A DNA stretch of 48,946 nt from Acephala macrosclerotiorum (GCA_014904845.1 MU119539.1:2675-51620); one strand, 5' to 3'; shown: positions 23,714 to 35,947, numbered from the stretch's first letter. Made by a program: numbers and translations. Notes: generated by a model from the sequence alone, not told the origin.

Positions 23714-24426
23714 CACCAGGGGGTGCAGGAATACGTGATACACCAAAACTAGAATTAATTAAAACTTAATAATTTACTAATGAAATTACTTCAAATTTAA
23801 AACACAATATTATTCATATTATTGAATTATTTCTGGTTAAAAAGTTTTTAATAGAATTTATTAATTAATTTATAAAATAATAATAAATATTTATTTTTCC
23901 GGTTTTTAATAATCAATTAGAGTAAATCTATAAATAGAAATAAAAAACCTTTTAATTAAAACAAATAAAAATACTTTAATTTATTTCAAAAAATTCAAAA
24001 ACGGTTACGGGAATTATTTTTGATTATTTTATATAATACTAAAATTTTCTTTATATAAAAAAATTAATTTTTTTTTTAAATTTTATATAAAGAAATTTTC
24101 AATATTATATAAAATAATTAAAAATAATCCCTGTAATTGTTTTTTCGTTTTTACAAGAGACTAGATTTTATATATTAATATAAGTTAAAATAAAATTTGT
24201 TTTTATTTATAAATCTTTTTTAATTAATTAATAAAATTTGAAAATTTAAATATATTTTATTATTTATAAAATCAAATAATTTATAATATTAAAATTTATT
24301 TATATCGAAATATTTCCAGTATCTCAAAGATAATTAGTATCAAGTTTTATATGTTTTTATAAATAAACCGTTACGTTTTAATCAAATTCTATTTTGGTGT
24401 GTCACGAATTCCTGCATCCCCTGGTG
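23714..24426. mobile_element. RIP-affected foldback (long-palindrome) transposon
   Basis: The two ends are inverted repeats of each other: 23714 onward (CACCAGGGGGTGCAGGAAT) and the complement of 24426 backward (CACCAGGGGATGCAGGAAT), with similarity continuing for at least 60 bp. A direct TAC flanks both sides (23711-23713, 24427-24429). The centre is also palindromic: about 24006-24062 pairs with about 24076-24137, so the symmetry axis near 24070 equals the midpoint of the element. The interior is very AT-rich, as after RIP. No transposase is encoded, so it is non-autonomous. Confidence 0.8.
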
Positions 24427-25019
24427 TACCAAGAGACAACGAGTGAGTGGCGGAAGACAAGCTTTGTATGGCGTGCGACCCTGCGCGAACGCTGCATGGG
24501 TCGATCACCCGGACGCAGCGAATCAGGAATCATCAAATTGTAACGTTTCCAGAGGTATCGCCTAATCTCTAAGCATATTCAACACGGATGCAGCTGGGGA
24601 TGTTGCACTATAAGTGCATCAAATGTCGTGACGAACTGGCTTACATTTACCATTTTCAGCTGCCTCTTTCGTCCTGTAGTTCTTTAATAGAACTAGGGCA
24701 ATGACATCGCCTTGTTGAAGAAACATGTAAGTGTCGGCACTTTGTCATGGTTGGACCAACGGGAGCTTGAGCTGCTGTCCATATTCTCAGAATCCAGAAA
24801 ACCGGATAAGTATTCCGAACATGCAGCAGGGACTTAATGTTGGGGAACGCGGACAACAACCAAGTAATGCCAACTAAATTCATAAGGAACCGTGTGTCGA
24901 AACGCGAGTCTTCTGAGTCTAGCGGGATTTATTGGGATGCGAGGGCTATAAGGATCTCTCACTCGCCCCAGTGCATGCTGAAACAACATCGGACCGACAG
25001 ACGAACTTCAATCTCAAGT

Positions 25020-27216
25020 ATGTCTGAAAAATAGAGCCTCACGGATTGGCTACAAGCGATTCTGAATCCGGGAGGGCCACTCCTCCCGGTAAATTCGATA
25101 CCAAAGGAGCCAAAAGCCAAGCAGATATTGTCACCGAGGGTGTTGACACAGACCACCATCTAAACGACAATCCGTTCTCCGATCCTGATATAGCAGCACA
25201 CTACGCAGCTTTGTACGAGAAGTCGTAATATGAGTGTCGCCATGTTTTTGATCCTACACTTACATGGTCTGCCGAGGAAGAGAAAAAGCTTATCCGGAAG
25301 CTGGACTGGCATGTTTGCCTATGGGCCATGAGTTCCTCGAGGTCGCCCCTTAACGGATAATTAATAACTATTCTAGTGCACCATGTTCTTTGCTCTACAG
25401 GTGGATAGAGGAAACCTGAGTCAAGCGGTATCAGATAATATGCTAGACCAGCTTAACTTGACAACAAATGGTAAGTAACTCATTACCGAATTCCAGATTT
25501 CGGAATACAACAAGTCAAATACCAATGCTCATCAGATTTCAACTATGGTAAGATCAAATATCGCCAGCACACCTGCCTCAATAATGCGGATGATTGATAC
25601 ATCCAGGAAACACCATCTTCCTCATATCGTTCCTTTGCGCGGAAGTGCCTTCTCAGCTTGTATCTAAGAAGCTGGGACCTGATCGATGGATTCCGACTCA
25701 GATGACTCTGTGGTCCATTGTTGCTATGTGTTAAGTTGCCTTGTCTGGTAAAGCGAGCTTTTACACCTGCCGTGCACTCCTTGGGATTCTTGAGGTAAGC
25801 AAACAAGGCACCAAAATACTCTTCAAGTCCTGTCTTGCCGATAATTATCTAGGGTGAATTTATCCCTGACCTTGTGCTCTGGTTGTCCTACTTCTACACT
25901 AGTAGGGAACTTCCGATTCGTCTCAGGTAGCATTCCTCCTACGTCGGCATCTGAGCTTAGGTACTGATTGGATAAAACCCAGTTTCTTCTAGACAGCTTT
26001 GGATGTTACTGGAATCATCACTTCTTTATTGGCATTTGCGCTTCTCCACTTGGACGGTGTCCACGGCTTAGCAGGCTGGAGGTAACGAGAAACATCGATT
26101 CCGATGCCAAAGATCGATATGCTAACAATTCCTAGCTTGCAGGTGGCTTTTCTTGATTGAAGGCATCATCACCCTCTTAGTCGGGCTCACAGCCTTCTTT
26201 CTTATGCCGGCATCAGCTGTGCAAACGAAGACCCGATTCCGTCCAAAGGGTTGGTTGACTGACCGAGAAGTGGGAATTGTCGTCAATCGAGTGCTTCGAG
26301 ATGATCCGTCAAAAGGCAAGCTAGGTTGTGAGATCTCCGATGAGAAGATGTTGACAACATAGCAGGGGATATGCACAATGGAAAGGCAATCACGCCAATG
26401 CGGCTTTGGGAATCGCTTTCAGACTATGATCTGTGGCCTGTAAGTCCAAATCCTTCCGTCTAGGAAGATAGCTGATATTGCTCAGGATTTATGCTTTGGG
26501 TTTGACCGCATACATTCCTCAGTCTCCTCCAGGGACATACCTAACCCTCAATCTTCAAGAGCTGGACTTCAGCAAAGTAAGATCTCTTGCCAAGCATTAC
26601 CCTCATCAATTTCAATCTGACTTGAATCACCAGTTCACGACAAATCTCCTAACGATCCCTAATTCTGTCTTTGGAATCATCACACTGCTAGGAATTACTC
26701 GCCTCAGCAAAGCAGTACGAGAGCGGACGTTCATCGCCATGATTCAACCACTTTGGACTTTGCCATGCATTATCACACTGCGAGTCTGGAAAGGGGCATT
26801 GGTGAAACCATGGCCAACGTATGCCTTGATGACAGCGCTGCTCAGTTACCCCTACTGCCATGCAATTCTTGTGTAAGTGACACACTTTCTAGGCTATTAC
26901 ATCGTGACCTAGAATTGACTCAAACCTAGAGGGTGGACATCAACTAACTCCAACTCCGTGCGCACCCGTTTTATCTCCGCCGCAGTCTACAACAGTAAGT
27001 CCCCGAGATCCGTCTCCGGACAGCTCAGCTAATCAAGCCATAGTGTGTATACAACTCGGCAACATCATATCAGCCAACATCTATCATACCGCAAATAAAC
27101 CGCTCTGCCACAAGGGAAGCACACATCTTATAATCATCAACGTCTTGGCAATTTTCCTGTTTTTGTTCACGAAGGCATACTATGTGACCAGAAATTCTCT
27201 CCGGGACAAGAAGTGA
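25020..27216 (+). pseudogene. Dal5-type MFS permease (allantoate permease family), broken
   Basis: Spliced by eye, the region follows a Dal5-type anion:cation symporter almost end to end: DRGNLSQAVSDNMLDQLNL, a 12-nt micro-exon (25536-25547), [65 protein letters not shown]-like TTNLLTIPNSVFG, NSNSVRTR, AAVYNMCIQLGNIIS. It is disabled: a probable lost A in the run at 25026-25030 shifts the start; in-frame stops at 25226-25228 and 25732-25734 (each CAA to TAA), 25990-25992 (TGG to TAG) and 27214-27216 (probable TGG to TGA); a donor reads ATGAGT at 25328; and the join near 26450-26485 is out of phase. Coding similarity continues weakly to about 27350. Three of four stops fit CpA-to-TpA mutation, so RIP leaking from nearby repeats is the likely cause. 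Confidence 0.88.
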
Positions 27217-27359
27217 AATGCGATGACAGTAGAGGTAAGTCAAGAAGAGTTCCAACACTTTCAAGTTTTGTGTCCTACGAAAAGAATCTGGAGCTGACAC
27301 TATGATGCGGACAGGAGAGAGAATATTACCGAGCCACTACACGGATAAGGGGGGGGACT

Positions 27360-29080
27360 TCGATTCAGCACCTGTCAGGAGCAGGGTTTTACGCTGCGGG
27401 TATCCCTTACGAACCTGTAGCTCTTAGAAAGCTTGATTTGCTTTGCAGATTGGATTGAGCAGCTTGCGGGCTGCAATAAGATCTTAAAGCTAAAACTGAA
27501 TTACGATAACGGGCAAAGAAACTTATCGATGTTTTTTCGCGATTTCGAGTCTTTACTACTGTGGTCTTTTTTACTTGCCGCAAGCTCGACTACGCTCGAA
27601 TTACGACTCGATTAACTATATCGGTATTATACTTTTTTTTCTAGTTAAGTTTTTATTTATTTATATTTGCAAAAATATTTATATTGGAATTAATAAATAT
27701 TATAATAAAAAATTAAAAAAAAAAATATAAAATTTTTTTTTTAAAAAAAAAATATTATAAAATAAAAAGTAATTATATATTTAAATTTATAAAAAAAAAA
27801 AAAAAATATTACAATTAAAAATTTTTATAATTAATATATATTTTTTAATAATATTTATTTTAATTAACGAGAAAAAATTATAATTATTATTTTTTAGTTT
27901 ATATATATTTAAAATATTTTTATTAAAATTTGTTTAATTATAAAGTTTTTTTTTTTAAAGTTTTTAATATTTATAATATTTTATATATAAATTCTTTGTT
28001 TAATACGATTTTATACTTTTTAAAAAACTCGAGAATTAAAGTTTTTTTAGTCGCAAATTAATATAATAATAATAATAATAACGAATAAAAAAAATAAAAA
28101 ATTAAATTTTAAATTTGTTTATTAATTAAAGAATTAAAACGATCGAGATTATAAAACTTTTAAATAAAAAAAAAGTAAAAACGAAATATATATAAAATAA
28201 AAAATATTAACGATCGTTTAATAATAAAATAAAAAATTAAACAAAGATTATTAAATTTAAAAAATTTAATTTAAAAGTTTTTAAAAAAGTAATTATTAAA
28301 TTATATTTTAAAAATATATTTTATATTAAATTTGGTTTAATAAAAAATTTACCTAGTAAAATTTAATATAATTATTTTTTTATTTTTAATTAAAAGTTTA
28401 AAAAGTAATTCGAATTATAAAAATTAAATAATAATAAAATAATTAAACAAATGCAAAATAATAACGAGTAAATTATTGAAAATATTATTATTAATTTTTG
28501 TTTTCTTTGCACGTATATAATAAAATAATTACTTCGTCGTTTTATTAAAAGTTTTATAATAATTATTTATACATTTAATATATAATAAAATGTTTCTCGT
28601 ATTTCGCGCCGTGTTTTACTTTTGACAATTCGAACTTTAAAATAATATAAAGTTTTTAATCGCATCGGTTTCATCGGTGCGAATAAAAATATTCTTTTTT
28701 TATAATTTTTTTTCACGTAGAATTAAAACTTGAACTTTATAAAAAACTTTACGAAAAGCGTTAAATACTAAAAACGATACATTTAGCGTTTTTTAACGTA
28801 AAAACGTAATTTTAATTTCACGTATTATTACGTAAACTTTACGTAGTCTTTTTTTCTTTTAATAGAACATTTTTAATTATCGTTAAAAGTATTATTATCA
28901 AAGGTATAATTATTATTAAAGGCATATTATAAGCAAATACGAAAAAAGTCAAAGATTTTTACTTTTTAGTATTTGGTTTTTATACGTTTATCGAAGGCAA
29001 ATTTCTTAATAAATTTCTAATTTTTTAGCAATATAATATTTTGTACTTACAAACGTAATTAATTATCTCATCTCTATTAA
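27360..29080. repeat. AT-rich RIP-type block
   Basis: After a transition at 27360-27610, the sequence is almost pure A/T to about 29080, with scattered CGs and long homopolymers. The last 500 bp keep slightly more G/C. No termini or protein remnant could be recognised. The block directly abuts the dead Dal5-type permease. Confidence 0.8.
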
Positions 29081-29519
29081 CGTCGTGGTCGTTGTATGAA
29101 TATGAACTATCAATACTAATAGTTAAGATCTCGATGTAGCAATTATATCTGAGGATCTTTCTTTGGAATATGTGCGGAGGTAAAGTATTTTCTGTCGAGA
29201 GGTAAACGACTTCCGTGCGTTGCTACTAATAGCCTCGATTTTGATCTCGAATTGTGGGGTGTATAGTGTGGCAGAGTGGTGTTGTCTGTTGAGAGCGATT
29301 TTTTGATGGTAGGCAAAAAGGTGAGTTCTTGATTGATTTCTACAAAAGCTCGAAAACAGAGTTTCATCCTTAGCTTCATCACGTGCTAGAATGCCATCTC
29401 AACATTGTCGATCCGCATTTGGACTAGTGCTAGTCACGTGTCATCTAGTATATAAGGAGCTTTCGCTCCCTACAAACAATCAAGCATCCTTTTGCTCACC
29501 TACTTCTACTTTACTTTGA

Positions 29520-30135
29520 TTAATGGATTGAACTACGGATGACTTCGGATGAGTCTAGCCTATTGGCTAAGACGAACTGACCTACAGTTGGGCCCTCTTT
29601 TGCTTCAAGCACCATTTGCCCTTTTATAATAAGGTAGATGAAGTGGAGGTTGGAAGGTCCTTTGTTGAATAAGCCACGAGAAGGCTGTTTTAAGTGCGTT
29701 TGGAGAGCAAAGTTCTGGTTGTGAAATTGAGGTTGGAGAATTGTAATGCGTAGCGGATATATTTGGAGCAAATTGGGAGGCTGCATTGTTCTTGAATTCA
29801 TCTGGGTTAATGCCCAAACTTGGCGTATAAATTAACCAAGCAAGTAAAGATTGGGAAACGGAGCTCGTACCAAACCATGGTGTATTGGACAAGACAATGC
29901 ACTTCTGTTCCAGCTTGAGCTTTTCGCATCTGAAGCAACTTTCTCAATCCTTTCAGATGTACCTCGACCTCTTCGCTAGAACCGACCATTTCCTTTCAGT
30001 TTTAGCTGATGTTACTCGATGAGGGTTATTGAGTTTTTATACCTTGAACATGATTAGACCACATAAAGCTGAGAGCATTTGATCACTTGTCCTTTCCACC
30101 GGATCTTCAAGAGAAGAATTGATGAGGCACATTTA
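29520..30135 (-). pseudogene. Remnant of a fungal transcription-factor regulatory domain
   Basis: On the - strand a spliced reading gives DQMLSALCGLIMFK (exon up to about 30053), then EMVGSSEEVEVHLKGLRK and LLQMRKAQAG after an intron at about 30052-29998 (GTATAA...GAAAG). This pattern, with HLxGLxxLLxMR, is the signature of the C-terminal domain of fungal Zn2Cys6 regulators. A TAA interrupts the frame just upstream, no zinc cluster is found, and the downstream part (MVWYEL and beyond) splits into overlapping frames. I read this as a truncated, decaying copy; a poorly resolved real gene is the alternative. Confidence 0.42.
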
Positions 30136-30551
30136 CTATGCCATTTTAGTCGGACTAGGCCACAAAGCCTTCTGAAGCTCGCACACAACTCAGCCGTGAG
30201 CATCTGCGGATGCGCAGCAAGATACCCGAATTTATTGTGAAGTATGACCTCTGTCAAACTGAGGTGCCTGTAAGTGGTGGTACGAATCCCCTCCTTTATG
30301 GTGTCCCGCCGATCATCATTTAAAGAGTGGGGCATCGGCCCCTGTTTTCAACAAAATGCTCAAGGTCCCATTTTAGAACCCCTATGTGGCCCTAGATAGA
30401 GCTCTAGTTTTTGTTTTGACTTCACTGGCTAATTCTGCTAAGTGTCTCATTTTGCTCCCCTTTATCAAGGGTTTTACCACCGCAGACTTTGAATCTCTTT
30501 CGTTGATATTGAGTCCGTTCAAAGGCATAGCAATACTAAATTGCATGACAG

Positions 30552-31238
30552 CTATCTATTACAAAGATATACCCTTCCCTCCCAAGCCTTCATAACATCA
30601 GATTCTGCATCTGCAACATTGGATATTAGAAATATGCAATCTAGTCCTAAGATTGAACTGGGCCCTTCCTCCTTCTTCAGCCTACCAGACATGTTCAAGA
30701 TTGTAAGTGACTTTCGTCCTTTGCTCTCCTTTGTAAAGGCAAATAACTCTCCTGCTTTGGTCTCAATGAGCTTGTACCGCCCATAGACAAAAACATCCTT
30801 GTAATCACTCCTCAATCTCAGCATTTTCTTCCAGAATTCCAACAAGCTATCGGGATCCCCATTCTGTACTTTTGCATTCTTCTTTTCCCATCCATCATTT
30901 ACACGCATCCACGGCGTCACACCCTCTGATGTGAATCCCGCACTGGGCCCTGAATCCCACTGCATGGGCAACCTTGCATGATCTCTCGCCGTTTCCCACA
31001 ATTGATCGAGCTTCTTCTTCAGGCACGCAGAGTCATCCTTACAACTTTCCAAAGCCAGCTTGTACATATTCACAGAGCGAACATCTTTGAACTCCTCAGC
31101 AGGCCATGAGCGTGGTGCATTACTCATGCCGAGTTCCTGCCCTTGGTACAAGAACAATGTTCCCGTTAATGTCGCCATCAGTACTGCGATCATCTTTCCG
31201 CTTCGAATTTGTTCAGCCAGACTTCGAACTTTCCTCAT
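30552..31238 (-). pseudogene. C-terminal fragment of a GH13 alpha-glucosidase (maltase type)
   Basis: About 220 residues match the end of fungal maltases/oligo-1,6-glucosidases: KMIAVLMATLTGTLFLYQGQ followed by ELGM, SWPAEEFKDVRSVNMY, ARDHARLPMQWDSGPSAGFT, PWMRVND, and a C-terminal beta-domain. Complete enzymes have close to 600 residues; the catalytic nucleophile and acid/base regions that should lie upstream are absent. A weak NEHD-like trace near 31300 suggests that upstream sequence is scrambled, not merely unspliced. The start at 31238 is therefore arbitrary. As it stands it cannot be an active enzyme. Confidence 0.75.
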
Positions 31239-32573
31239 CGCTTCCTCGCTGGAAGTTCTACATTAATTTCTTTCCTGGGCAAGGTGATTTCCATATCATG
31301 CTCGTTTCTCAATATTTGGAGTCGTGAACGTTGTTGCCTGCAGGGTGGAACACGTGGGCAGATTCTTATGTTGGTTGGTATTCGGCAAATCATCCTATCA
31401 TAATTGTGTGGTAGTTTTCTCTGCGAATATGAGTACACTCATTCTAGCAACGCTCAAAGAGCGCTAGCAAGCGATTTCAAGATTGCAAATATTTAGATGA
31501 ACGAGCCAATGAAAACCAGGCTGCAAAACTTATGTGAGGTTGCCTAGTTAGGGTCAAATGAAACCAAATCACGTGATCACCTCATTTTAACGCTAGTATT
31601 GACCCAATGGGAAGCATCAAGTAAAGAACATTAAGGCTGAAAGATTGGGGCTATCCGCAAGCAATGAGTTCTGATACAGAGACTGGAAAATGCTACCAAA
31701 ATTCCTTTGGCGTTCATACCACGTGATATTGCTAAGCAAGGCCACTGACGCATCACTGCGAGGGAAGCACTAAGCCAGCTTCCTCTTGAGTCTTAAATCT
31801 CGACCTTGGAGGAAAGACATAGTTAGTAGGTCAAGGCTCGAAGTAGATGTCTTTGTGTCCATTGCTCATCGCGAAAACGGAAATTTCACCCCCTTTGCGC
31901 CGCAAGCGAGGAACAAAGAGAACCGAAAGACGAACACCAAAACTACAACATCGAGGCACCATGATCCCTTCGATAGCTAGCTTTCAGAAAGCATTAAAAC
32001 TTCAAGATAATCTTTTTGATTCATACTATCATCCTTTATATTTGTTTGATATGAGTCAACAGCTAGCCATTTGTGCACTAGTGGAGGTTGTCAGCCAAAC
32101 TTGAAAGCGAGAGCACTACTCGACGTTCAACCTGCAGACATGAGATAATACGCTCTCCTAGAATGGTGGCCTTTGTTTGAAACGCGTACTCGGCTGGAAA
32201 GTCTTGCGCAAGCAGTGTCGCCGCCACGTTGAAGTATCTGAGGACTTTTCAGCGCTTGGCATCCCGACAGTACCGAAGCACATATATAAATACTTATTTT
32301 CGCTTTGAACATGGGATGAAATATTCAGGGATGAATATTTGTATTACTCTGTACCTACTAAAGGCTTTGGGTCTAAATTGGTCGATGAGTCAAAAGCAGT
32401 TTTTGATAGAGTACAGGATTTTGAAGCGGAACTCCCGCGTTGCGCATCCCACCACTCAAGCAGTCGAGATCAAAATTACAGCGAGAATGAATAGACTCGC
32501 CGATGCTCGTATTCATTCTATCACACGCATGAACGAAAGACTCCGACCTGAACGATTTAAGGATACAGCAAAA
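31239..32573. other. Intergenic, probable promoter of the GNAT-like gene at its 3' end
   Basis: No gene supported. A TATA-like ATATATAAAT lies at about 32282. The frame of the following gene stays open upstream to 32229, with an in-frame ATG at 32316, but this upstream part has a leader-like composition. Confidence 0.45.
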
Positions 32574-33707
32574 ATGGCTTCCCCATTCATTCAGCAATTT
32601 CGGGAGCAGCTAGAGGAGATATACTACCCCATGGAGCGTAACTTCAACTTTCTCAGCATCAACACAGTGAAATCTCCAGACAAGCAATGCAGAGATGAAT
32701 TTATCAGCGCAAGAACAGCAACATCTCCCGCATACATCGCACAAGATCGGGAGCAGCTAGAGGAGATTTCCTATCCCGTGGACGAAAACACCAGATTGTT
32801 ATTCAAACCCCGCACGACAACTGCAACTACGACAGATGAAAACCGTAACGACGAAACCACCAAAACCAACACCGGTCCCGCGACAGAGAAACTTCCTCTA
32901 ACGCTGACGCTAGCATGGCCCACAACCCCATTCTCAATGGAGGGACTCCCTCCAACCCCGCCAATGTCGCCCGGCCCCATCGGACCAAAACTCGAATACC
33001 ATATCCAATTCGACACCAAACTGCAACACTGGACCCGCAACCTCGTCGTATTCCTCATGCATCCCTCCACAAACCGAAACATGGGACAGGCACAAGCTCG
33101 ATACATCGATCGCGCCATCTTCGTGTCTTTATTCAAGAGCAAGAAAAAGCAGATTCCCAACCTGCGACCGTTCTCGTTCAGCAACTCGGTTGAGCATTTG
33201 AATGAGGGGAATTCGGATGGCTTGGCGCTTGCGCAGCAGTTGTTTAATAGAGATGGGGCGTTGATGAAAAAACATGTCGTGGGAAGTTGGGGTACGGAGT
33301 TGAATAAGGGCGCGATTTTGATTCTCAGTTACTTGCTGGTTAAGAGGGACTTTCGACGTCAGGCGTTGGCTGGTAAGGCCATACAAGCTTTGATTGAGAA
33401 AGCGAAAATGAGCAAAGGTGGAGTAAAATTCATTTTTGTGAGGCCGGGTGTTATCAAGGAGGATTTGGACTTGGAGGGCAAGGATGACGAGGAGAAGGAA
33501 CAGATTGAGAAGCGAGCGCTTGAGAGTGCGATCCGATTCTATAGGTCGTTTGGGTTCAGGAGAGTTGGGTATAGTGAGTGGTTTTGTTTTGCAATAGATG
33601 AAGAGCATGCGAGTCGGAGCGTTGCTGTGAAAGATGATTTGGAACTACCTAATGGGAAGGATAAAGGTGTAACCTGGGATGTCTTCGACGGTGATGGTGT
33701 CCGGTAA
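32574..33707 (+). CDS. GNAT-like acetyltransferase domain protein
   Basis: Single exon. I start at 32574 because the context AAAAATGG is optimal and the preceding sequence looks like a leader; an in-frame ATG at 32316 would add 86 residues. This gives 377 residues. The N-terminal part holds two similar segments (REQLEEIYYPMERNFNFL and REQLEEISYPVDENTRLLF) about 50 residues apart. A Thr/Pro-rich linker follows. The C-terminal half resembles a GNAT fold: LNKGAILILSYLLVKRDF, then RRQALAGKAIQALIEKA (acetyl-CoA loop region, with the usual Q/RxxGxG only loosely conserved), FIFVRPG, and AIRFYRSFGFRRVGYSEWF at the end. Substrate is unknown; the weak pyrophosphate loop leaves catalytic activity open. 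Confidence 0.72.
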   Translation: MASPFIQQFREQLEEIYYPMERNFNFLSINTVKSPDKQCRDEFISARTATSPAYIAQDREQLEEISYPVDENTRLLFKPRTTTATTTDENRNDETTKTNTGPATEKLPLTLTLAWPTTPFSMEGLPPTPPMSPGPIGPKLEYHIQFDTKLQHWTRNLVVFLMHPSTNRNMGQAQARYIDRAIFVSLFKSKKKQIPNLRPFSFSNSVEHLNEGNSDGLALAQQLFNRDGALMKKHVVGSWGTELNKGAILILSYLLVKRDFRRQALAGKAIQALIEKAKMSKGGVKFIFVRPGVIKEDLDLEGKDDEEKEQIEKRALESAIRFYRSFGFRRVGYSEWFCFAIDEEHASRSVAVKDDLELPNGKDKGVTWDVFDGDGVR

Positions 33708-35529
33708 GACGATTCGCGGTTTGAGCGCACGACTACTGTACGAAGGATTGAATGAACTGCAAGATATCATTCAAGGGATCTGCAACGAATGGATGCAATC
33801 CCTTCCATTGTCTTGACCTCTAAATATGATGTGAACTCCTCGTAGAGCTCGAGCCTGCTCGTTGCGGTGTGACTAATATGACTACATTTTGAATCAGAGC
33901 TCAAGGCCCATCGAGCAAAGAATGGTAGAGAACTATGTAAAGAGAATCAGAGCCAATTAGAGAGCAGAAACGAGCAGGCGGAGGCACATCGCCCGGCATC
34001 AACACGTGCTGATTACATGTGACCGGGACCTGTACCCAGTCAGGAAAGTTTCTGTGCAAGTTTGGACGAAACTGCCATAGAAAAATAAAACTAAAGAGAC
34101 TTCTTACTAATAAACCTTGCTGCAAAGAGTAATGGGTAAGAAAATGGTCCCGGATTTCTCTAACGATCCGGAAACGTGACTGTAAATCACTCGCAACGGA
34201 TTTCCTCCTAAGGGAAAATTTGTTTTGACAGCTTCGAGACGGTCAGGATACAAGTAGAAAGATCCAGAGAAGGAGTATGCCACAGTATGCAGGTTTGGTA
34301 ATATTTTCTATTATTTCGTTCAGAACGGTGCTGCGCCAAGCGCCTTAACATCAGACTAAAGATGAGAGCGTGAGATACTATTAATCTGACAGGCAATATC
34401 GCATCGAAATGAAGCAAAAAGTATTTTAAGCTTATTCTCTTGGTGTTAGTCATCAACTCTCGGTCAATTACCGGCATGAGGTCAAAATGGCTAAATGACA
34501 AGCGCAACACGAAATGCATGAAATTGAAGATGTGGAATGGAGTTCGAAAAAGATCGTGAATATGATGCAATTGTGGATATGTACAAAAGGGGAAGTCGGA
34601 AAGGAAAATGGCTAGAAGGATGAATACGAGGGGTGGGGCTATCCCGACAAATTTCCAACAGGCGGCTCTTCACTGCAAGTTTACTCCTTGGCGCTCATCC
34701 ACACCTTGAAGAGATGATGCGATCTCAGCGTGAAGCACCTGATTTCTGCATCTCAATCGAGTCGCGATTGTGCTTTGAAGCTCTCGACTTCGATGGGGGA
34801 GGTGGTCGGTGTCTTCAAGCCGCCCAGCAGCTTCTGAATTCAGGTTGATTCGTCATCCAATCCTCCTTTTCATTTTGCGTCCGTGTCAATATTGTGCATG
34901 TTCATTCCATCCTTCAACCATTGGGCTCATCGTTGTGGTACGCCACTCGCGCAAAGGCATTTGTTGCGTTTTGCACTAGGAGTGAAAGAGGAAAAGGGGC
35001 AGGCAACCTTATTTCGACCTCTCCACTTGGACGCCCGATTGGGATTGGCTCGGCAATCGACCCACCAAAGTCCGAAATCTCACCCCTTTTTCATCGGAGG
35101 CTCCCTCGGTTCCTCAAACCTTCACCACCATCGTTTCTGAATGTCTCGCTCACAACCTCGATTTCCATCTATTTCACGCCGGGCATACCGTTGTTCTTTA
35201 TCGAGTCCTGTTCACACTTCGCTAAACCTTGAGCAAATCTGTTAAAATGTTGGTCTGGGATGCCCTAAATCACGTGAATTGGCGTGGAACACTTGGTGTT
35301 TTAGGTGTCTATGATTAAAAGGTGTCCTCTAGATCTCTGGTAGAATCAAGGACTTTTTGCACTCTTTTGCCCACTAGAAGTGATCATTTTGACAAAATCC
35401 GTTCTATTTCCAGTTTTTCAACTTGCCCACATCCACAGCCCCTAGCTTACGCAGTGAGGACGTGGCAGGACCCGCAGCGATCACGCTTCTGACGCTTCTG
35501 CACCGGTAGGAATTTCATTCCCGCATGAA
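33708..35529. other. Gene-poor stretch
   Basis: No gene supported. Open frames at 34208-34673 (-) and 34633-35240 (+) overlap each other and lack motifs or splice logic. Composition is close to that of the gene blocks, so an unrecognised lineage-specific gene cannot be excluded. Confidence 0.4.
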
Positions 35530-35947
35530 ACAGCCCGTTCTACCAACCACCATTGAACCCGAACGACGACAGTAGCAAGGCCTCGTCGTTCGCCCGACTG
35601 TGCCGCAAAGATAACGAGGCCCAATATGATCGGGAGGTCAGGGCGTGGGAGGACCCGGCGAGATTCGACAAGAGCCCGACCTTTCTATCCTTGTGCTCGG
35701 GCATGATTGATCGGCGCATGCATATTCCAACGACCCTTTATTAAAAGAGGCAGAGCTCTATCGCGAAGAACAAAATTGTCCCAAAGGGTCGACTTCTCCG
35801 AATGATAACAAAGAGACTATTGCAAGGCTGCAAGGCGTATCGCTGTCACGCCAAACATGTCACAAAACTCGACGGTGTCTGCAAGCTCTCACAAGTGTTG
35901 ACGTCCTGGAAACTTCTCGCCACGAATCACCCGCCATGAACTCCTAG
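35530..35947 (+). pseudogene. Frameshifted coding remnant, family unknown
   Basis: Two adjacent open frames read as one protein across a shift at about 35740. The first (to 35744) contains FARLCRKDNEAQYDREVRAW and GMIDRRMHIPTTL; the second, in a different frame (about 35741-35947), continues with LKEAELYREEQNCPKGS and ARLQGVSL. Both are rich in charged residues and look like true coding sequence against a GC-richer background. There is no ATG for the first part. I do not recognise the family. Confidence 0.35.

Noticed and set aside
25328..25376. An AT-AG (U12-like) intron in the Dal5-type gene
   Set aside because: The donor ATGAGT lacks the ATATCCTT consensus of U12 introns and is more simply a mutated GTGAGT in a gene with other lesions.
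28060..28085. Short AAT/TAA microsatellite
   Set aside because: Expected by chance in the RIP block; no regular array beyond a few units.
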